64,000 nucleotides of DNA from Larix kaempferi. Taxonomy: Eukaryota; Streptophyta; Pinopsida; Pinales; Pinaceae. Every line of letters starts with the position of its first letter. The first letter of the stretch is position 1. The notes beneath the pieces are model-generated. The model was not told the origin of the DNA. It saw nothing but the letters and a program-made list of their open reading frames with translations, and searched no databases. The stretch lies in assembly GCA_027924585.1 (NCBI GenBank), contig BSBM01000753.1:19761501-19825500 (forward strand). The letters run 5' to 3'. Made by a program: the position numbers and the translations under genes. This document shows positions 62,791 through 64,000 of the stretch, piece after piece.

Positions 62791-63960
62791 TGTTCTCATG
62801 GTGTGTAACGATATGATCAATTTGAATACTCGCTCGCGATCTTACGAACCATTCCTTTCGAAGGAATCCACTGGAAGTAATACTGCAAAAGCTTCTGACT
62901 CCTTAACTGATGTCACTGTACCATCAACTCCTCTCACCATTGAGAATCCCTCCTTAGACTCGATATTGCAACCACCCAAGAGTATGATTCGAAAAGTTGT
63001 TTTCAATTCCAATGCTTGGGCGACACAAAATTACAATATCGTAGAAGACTTGGCATAAGCTCCTTGCGCCATGTCTACCCTGGAAGTTTTGCAGAAGTGT
63101 CCTAATCAACAAAAAACTCTCCTTGCAGCCATCGGTGTAGTCGACCTTGATTCCTCGAATACCATCATGTTCCAACTTGACCACTTCAAGCCGAGGCTCT
63201 CCCACCAGCTCGCATTCTAAGTTTCTGCGAACATTGCTGGGAAGATTGTCCATCATACCCTTTTGGACAAAGGCGCCTCCACTTCTGTCATGTCGCTCAC
63301 TTGTTGGAGAGCCATTGGCTCCTTCGAATTGAATCGTTCTCCGACCATGTTGAAAGCATTCAATGGGCATGGCTTTCAACCTCATGGGCTCTTACAAGCT
63401 CTTGCAGTTGAGTTGGGCAGAAAGACCATAACCATTAACATGGAAGTGGTCTCATCCCAGATAGATTATAATCTCTTGCTTGGTCACAATTAGTTTTATG
63501 CCACGCAGGCGATAGCCTCTTCAGTATTATGCATAGTACAATTCCCCCATCAAGGATGAATTGTTACTATCGACCAATTAGGATTTTGCGCACCAGACGC
63601 GACTACTCATCCTGGTGACCATGTTCCTTCCATTGGACAAATGTTAAAATAGTATGAGAGTATAGGGGTTGGCCTTTTGAAAGATTCATCTCTCATGGGC
63701 GTTTTTCCAACGATGGACCCCACTAATCATGTCGCTATGGTGAACATGATCTCCACAAATATTTTATCTCACTCTACCGATACTTGGCTTGTACTGGATG
63801 AAGCCACAACACACCTGCTTGGAGATATAATGCCTCCTTCACCCACTGAACGTATTTACAAGGCTATCCAATCAGCACTGGAGGACCATGTAACTGTGGC
63901 CTCTCCATCCTATTCTCTACGATGGACATCATCTCTACCTGATCTCTTACTTTAGACTTT
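62791..63960 (+). pseudogene. G2 aspartic protease region, broken
   Basis: Frame that begins HVLMVCNDMINLNTRSRSYE, then NYNIVEDLA, a TAA, STLEVLQKCPNQQKTLLAAI, another TAA, and the active-site loop LLDKGASTSVMS (Asp at 63266). IDYNLLLGHN is followed by TAG where relatives continue, and further stops are present at about 63556 and 63650. Polyprotein processing would be its role. The active-site triad reads D-K-G where most families have D-S/T-G; G1 has D-E-G. Downstream sequence to the window edge keeps the spacer region before reverse transcriptase, which is not reached. Confidence 0.82.
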
Positions 63961-64000
63961 TCATCCAGATGAGTCCATCATAGAAGTTATGAATGTTGAC

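Larger units (their letters stand above)
56929..64000 (+). mobile_element. Second Tat-like gypsy element (G2), 5' part
   Basis: A plus-strand element with 5' LTR (about 56929-57719), primer site, long leader, Gly/Pro-rich gag N-terminus, gag domain, zinc knuckle and protease; it runs off the window. Its gag and protease are clearly related to those of G1 (NYNIVEDLA against NYNIVDDLA; IDYNLLLGHN against IDYNLLLGRN), but leader and LTR differ. Many stops show that it is dead. It sits inside the copia integrase, so it is the younger of the two. Confidence 0.88.

Overview
This window reads as nuclear DNA of a land plant with a large, repeat-dominated genome. Gymnosperm-like is my inference; nothing seen fixes the species. 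The signs are an L1-type LINE carrying a plant-style RNase H domain, LTR elements primed by initiator Met-tRNA or by TGGCGAC-type primer sites, Tat-like Ty3/gypsy elements, a Ty1/copia element and CACTA-type termini. No tRNA, rRNA, CRISPR array or bacterial operon was seen, and no intact host gene was recognised. Almost everything can be read as nested transposon insertions plus tandem repeats and decayed genes.

Layout. 1-2392: AT-rich DNA with two local tandem duplications. 2393-15561: one LINE (about 6.4 kb of its own sequence) bounded by a 17-bp target duplication. It holds ORF1, ORF2 (endonuclease, reverse transcriptase, zinc-binding region, RNase H) and a small open coiled-coil-like ORF3. 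Its RNase H domain is split at 7747-14502 by a 6.76-kb non-autonomous LTR element in reverse orientation (here called element L1), with 2,022-bp LTRs and a 5-bp target duplication. 15562-22436: unassigned DNA with diverged duplications, a 12-bp-period minisatellite and one CACTA-type end. 22437-32758: a very young gypsy element (element G1; LTRs differ at about 3 of 725 sites) that encodes gag and protease but no reverse transcriptase or integrase. 32764-36626: degenerate repeats. 36627-37516: CACTA-type subterminal array and terminus, abutting 37517-40457, half of an older copy of the non-autonomous element (element L2). 40458-42948: a decayed minus-strand frame of unknown family.

43200-53700: a repeat-flanked block. 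Diverged copies of a sequence called X lie at both outer edges, copies of a roughly 450-bp satellite called Y lie inside them, and between the Y copies is a decayed minus-strand gene (45442-50747) with two recognisable GT-AG introns and C-terminal segments resembling FCP1/NIF-type HAD phosphatase domains. I regard this gene remnant as the least explained object in the window. 53706-56928: 3' part of a minus-strand copia element, cut inside integrase by 56929-64000, the 5' part of a second Tat-like gypsy element (G2) whose gag-protease frame is broken mostly by TAG codons.

Functionally, the LINE, copia, L2 and G2 copies look dead. G1 and L1 could only have moved with enzymes supplied by other elements. 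L1 and the LINE's ORF3 keep long open frames, and G1 keeps near-identical LTRs, so these are the most informative parts for recent activity. All coordinates for element ends were set by eye from TG...CA ends, target duplications, primer sites and polypurine tracts.
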